DNA of 17,377 bases from Collinsella sp. (GTDB lineage: Bacteria > Actinomycetota > Coriobacteriia > Coriobacteriales > Coriobacteriaceae): assembly GCA_014871605.1 (NCBI GenBank), contig WGSQ01000024.1, forward strand, positions 1 to 17,377, given 5' to 3'. The translations under genes and the position numbers were made by a program. Below the pieces are notes generated by a model that was given only the letters and a program-made list of their open reading frames with translations, was not told the DNA's origin and searched no databases. The stretch's first letter is position 1. The number at the start of each line of letters is the position of its first letter. This document shows positions 15,292 through 17,377 of the stretch, one piece after another.

Positions 15292-15328
15292 AAAAACGGC
15301 AACGCCCGTAATGGACGTTGTCGTTTTT
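15292..15328. terminator. Strong bidirectional terminator
   Basis: AAAAACGGCAACG (15292-15304) pairs with CGTTGTCGTTTTT (15316-15328), 13 positions with one G/T, around an 11-base loop. It can stop transcripts from the DeoR gene (minus) and any read-through from the left (plus). Confidence 0.9.
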
Positions 15329-15359
15329 CTATTGAGAAAACTACTCGGTTTTCGTTACT

Positions 15360-15399
15360 AACCGCCACAGTGGGGACAGGCACCTTTGTGGTGGTTTTG
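15360..15399. repeat. Terminator-like repeat, copy 2 (next to DeoR gene end)
   Basis: AACCGCCACA (15360-15369) pairs with TGTGGTGGTT (15387-15396) around a loop with GGGGACAGGCACC. It has the same orientation as the copy at 14989-15028; the four differing bases all lie in or next to the stem. Confidence 0.75.
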
Positions 15400-15413
15400 G
15401 CCTTGTCCCATCG

Positions 15414-16160
15414 CTAGACCGTGATGACGTTTTCCATCGTCTGGTACTTGGCGGGTACCTCGCCCGCGGTGATAACCGTTGCGTCACGGAAGTCCGCGAA
15501 TTTTACGGGAGCCACCATGCCAAACTTACTGGCGTCCGAGATTACGAAGCGTTTGGCGGTATGGCGCATCGAGATACGCTTGACCTGTGCTTCCTCGATA
15601 TCGGGCGCCGTGAAGCCCTGCTCGGCGGCAATGCCGTTAGAGCCCCAAAAGCCACAGTTGAAGTTGTAGCGGTCTAAGGTTGCCAAGGCATCGGGGCCAA
15701 CGAGCGCCTCGGTCTCGGGCTTGAGCTCGCCACCCAACACCACGGTGCGCATGCCGCGCAAAGCAAGGTGCTGAGCATGGAGCACGGAATCGGTCACATA
15801 GGTGACACCCTCAAGGCGCGGAAGATGCTCGATGAGCTTGAGCGTCGTCGAGCCCGAGTCGATGTATACAAAGCTCTCAGGCTCCACAAGCGCCGCCGCA
15901 CGGGCGCAGATACGCTCCTTGTCGTCGTTATGGAGGTCGCTGCGCTCATTAAGCGTTAGGTCGCGCGTCACGTGCGCGCGCTCAAGACTCGTCGCTCCAC
16001 CGTGGACCTTGGCGATGCGATGAGCTCGGTCGAGCGTCTGCAGGTCGCGCCGAATGGTAGACGCCGTCACGCCCAGGGCTTCGGCAAGCTCCGGCACGGT
16101 AACCGAGCCGGCCTGCTGCACCATCGACACGATCGCGTTGAGCCTATCTTCCGCAAGCAT
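15414..16160 (-). CDS. DeoR-family transcriptional repressor
   Basis: The 248-residue protein has an N-terminal DeoR winged helix (MLAEDRLNAIV; helix-turn-helix about 20-43, ELAEALGVTASTIRRDL; KVHGGA) and a DeoRC effector domain with the phosphosugar-binding type segment YIDSGSTTLKLIEHL (98-112) and GSNGIAAEQGFTAPDIEEA. Such proteins repress sugar or polyol catabolic genes until a phosphorylated sugar binds. It begins only 3 bp after the upstream dehydrogenase stop, and its RBS GAGGAGGAG is the segment that encodes that protein's last three Glu residues, so translation is coupled. It probably regulates its own operon. The effector is unknown. Confidence 0.93.
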   Translation of the reverse strand: MLAEDRLNAIVSMVQQAGSVTVPELAEALGVTASTIRRDLQTLDRAHRIAKVHGGATSLERAHVTRDLTLNERSDLHNDDKERICARAAALVEPESFVYIDSGSTTLKLIEHLPRLEGVTYVTDSVLHAQHLALRGMRTVVLGGELKPETEALVGPDALATLDRYNFNCGFWGSNGIAAEQGFTAPDIEEAQVKRISMRHTAKRFVISDASKFGMVAPVKFADFRDATVITAGEVPAKYQTMENVITV

Positions 16161-16163
16161 CGC

Positions 16164-17243
16164 TTACTCCTCCTCGGGGTACACAACTCCCCAGTCGGCG
16201 CGGAGCTTGGTCATAAGCTCCATAACATCAGAAGCATAATCCAGCAGCTCGCGCTTGGAGTCGTCGCCGGCAACGGCCTGCTCAAGATCGGCCATCTCAT
16301 AGCAAAGGGCGTAAGCCTCGGTGCCGGCGTGGACCTCCTCGCGGTGACCGTCCGCAGTCCACACGATGGTCGCGTGATCGGCACGCGGATACTCGTTGAC
16401 CTCGATATAGCACTTGTCAAAGCTGATGACCGAGCGCTTGGGCTGCTTGGAGTGGAGCGTAAGGCTCACAACACCCAGCTGCTGCTCGGCATTACGGCAG
16501 ACGATGCCGCCCGCAACGTCCACGCCGGTCTCACAGGTGTTGCCCAGCGAAACGACCTCGGCGGGCTGGCTTGCCATAAAGAGGCGCATGACGGACAGGG
16601 CATACACGCCAATATCGAGCATGGCACCGCCAGCAAGGTTGCGATTGTAGAAACGATTGGTCAAATCGCCGTACTCCTTGTAGCTGCCAAAGTTGAGCTG
16701 AGCGAGGTTCATGCGGCCGAACTCGCCAGCATCCATGCGACGACGCAGCTCCTGATACAAGGGCATGTGAAGCACCGTGGTGGCGTCCATAAGGACGACG
16801 TTGTGCTCGTCGGCGATGGCACGCGCCTCGTCGAGCTCAGCGGAATTGAGGGTAATGGCCTTCTCGCAGAGCACGTGCTTACCAGCTGCCAGAGCGGCTC
16901 GCAGGTAGGTGATATGCGTGTTGTGCGGCGTGGTGATATAGACGGCGTCGATGTCCGGATCGGCGTAGAGGTCCTCGACCGTCTCGTACACCTTCTCGAC
17001 GCCATACTGCTCGGCAAAAGCCTGGGCTTTGGAAAGCGTACGGTTGGCGACACCCGCGAGCTTGCGGCCGGCCAGCGCGAGGGACTGGGCCATTTGGTTG
17101 GCGATAACACCGCACCCGATCACTGCCCAGCGAAGCTCGGGAGCCGTAAAGATGTCGTTTGGGAACGGCTGATTCTGGACCGAGGCAAACGCCGCCTTTG
17201 CGGCTGCCTCGGCGTCGAGCGGAGCCTGTTTGGAATCTGCCAT
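16164..17243 (-). CDS. Gfo/Idh/MocA family NAD(P)-dependent oxidoreductase
   Basis: The 359-residue protein has a Rossmann start at WAVIGCGVIAN (39-49), the catalytic-region EK in GKHVLCEKAI (Glu127, Lys128) and GGAMLDIGVY (205-214), all signatures of Gfo/Idh/MocA sugar or inositol dehydrogenases. The first 36 residues, mostly Ala and charged, precede the Rossmann strand and are longer than usual, but the ATG at 17243 has CAGGAGG at good distance, so the extension is probably real. The substrate is probably a sugar or sugar derivative. It is paired with the DeoR repressor downstream. Confidence 0.92.
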   Translation of the reverse strand: MADSKQAPLDAEAAAKAAFASVQNQPFPNDIFTAPELRWAVIGCGVIANQMAQSLALAGRKLAGVANRTLSKAQAFAEQYGVEKVYETVEDLYADPDIDAVYITTPHNTHITYLRAALAAGKHVLCEKAITLNSAELDEARAIADEHNVVLMDATTVLHMPLYQELRRRMDAGEFGRMNLAQLNFGSYKEYGDLTNRFYNRNLAGGAMLDIGVYALSVMRLFMASQPAEVVSLGNTCETGVDVAGGIVCRNAEQQLGVVSLTLHSKQPKRSVISFDKCYIEVNEYPRADHATIVWTADGHREEVHAGTEAYALCYEMADLEQAVAGDDSKRELLDYASDVMELMTKLRADWGVVYPEEE

Positions 17244-17377
17244 GATGTGCCTCCTGAGTCATCGGAAGTTCTTCATTTCTAACAACCCTATAGTCGCACA
17301 ATTGCGCGCGTATCTGCTCGTGTTTGCGTATTTATTTGCTTATCGGTCATTATTTAGCCATAGTTGGCAGATGTTTG
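17244..17377 (-). promoter_or_regulatory. Upstream region of the Gfo/Idh-DeoR operon
   Basis: AT-rich leader with a possible -10 (TATAGG, 17293-17288) preceded by the near-palindrome CGCGCAATTGTGCG and by two ATACGC repeats, which could be DeoR-type operator pieces. No good -35 is visible, so the promoter call is weak. Confidence 0.3.

Larger units (their letters stand above)
14990..15413. other. Gene-free repeat island between rluA-type and DeoR genes
   Basis: No coding frame is credible in these 424 bases. They hold, in order, repeat copy 1, three dyad units (15058-15275), a bidirectional terminator (15292-15328), and repeat copy 2. The direct repeats at the two edges make it look like an inserted or expanded element. 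Confidence 0.65.

Overview
The window looks like chromosomal DNA of a GC-rich, anaerobic, gut-type actinobacterium. A Coriobacteriia member close to Collinsella is my best guess. It rests on codon use, protein composition, the molybdenum-hydroxylase/YgfK/SsnA gene set and the style of the intergenic repeats; no marker gene was compared.

Layout. Bases 1-330 (minus) hold the 5' part of an AAA_14/DUF4143-type ATPase that runs off the window, preceded by an exact 23-bp-period tandem repeat (368-482). Bases 541-10022 are one minus-strand block read right to left: NCS2 purine permease (8628-10022), SsnA amidohydrolase (7076-8431), YgfK flavin/Fe-S oxidoreductase (3927-6926), a soluble RnfB-like polyferredoxin (3436-3915) and an XdhD-type Mo hydroxylase (646-3423), closed by a terminator near 545. 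The last three genes are 11-12 bp apart. The 149- and 196-bp gaps around ssnA are full of hairpins. A PAS_6/HTH_22 regulator (10375-11031, plus) is divergent to the permease. The intergenic region contains a good sigma70-type promoter for the permease, with a Fur-like 15-mer lying across its -35 element and spacer.

How the block may work (inference). The permease imports a purine (xanthine or urate type). The Mo hydroxylase oxidises or reduces the ring. Because it has no FAD domain, electrons from its 2Fe-2S centres probably pass through the four-cluster polyferredoxin to YgfK, which has FAD and NAD(P) sites plus its own Fe-S clusters. SsnA would be the hydrolytic step. ygfK, ssnA and xdhD homologues belong to gene sets linked in the literature to selenium-dependent Mo hydroxylases and to anaerobic purine/urate breakdown by gut bacteria. 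The ygeX/ygeY/ygeW/hyuA-type partners are not in this window.

Right part. ridA (minus, 11144-11521) converges on the regulator across a bidirectional terminator and has its own promoter and a long 5'-end hairpin. A long, internally duplicated U32-family protein (11822-14314) and an RluA-type pseudouridine synthase (14330-14989) form a plus-strand pair, probably for RNA modification. Bases 14990-15413 carry no gene. They hold three 57-bp dyad-symmetric units with exactly 25-bp centres, a strong bidirectional terminator, and two 40-bp direct repeats at the edges. A Gfo/Idh/MocA dehydrogenase and a DeoR-family repressor (minus, 17243 to 15414) form a tightly coupled two-gene unit.

Most unusual items: the palindrome array at 15058-15275, whose arm differences keep pairing mainly in minus-strand RNA; the polyferredoxin inside the Mo-hydroxylase operon; the permease lacking two acidic residues expected in its transport core; the Fur-like site in the operon promoter; and the 23-bp array upstream of the ATPase.
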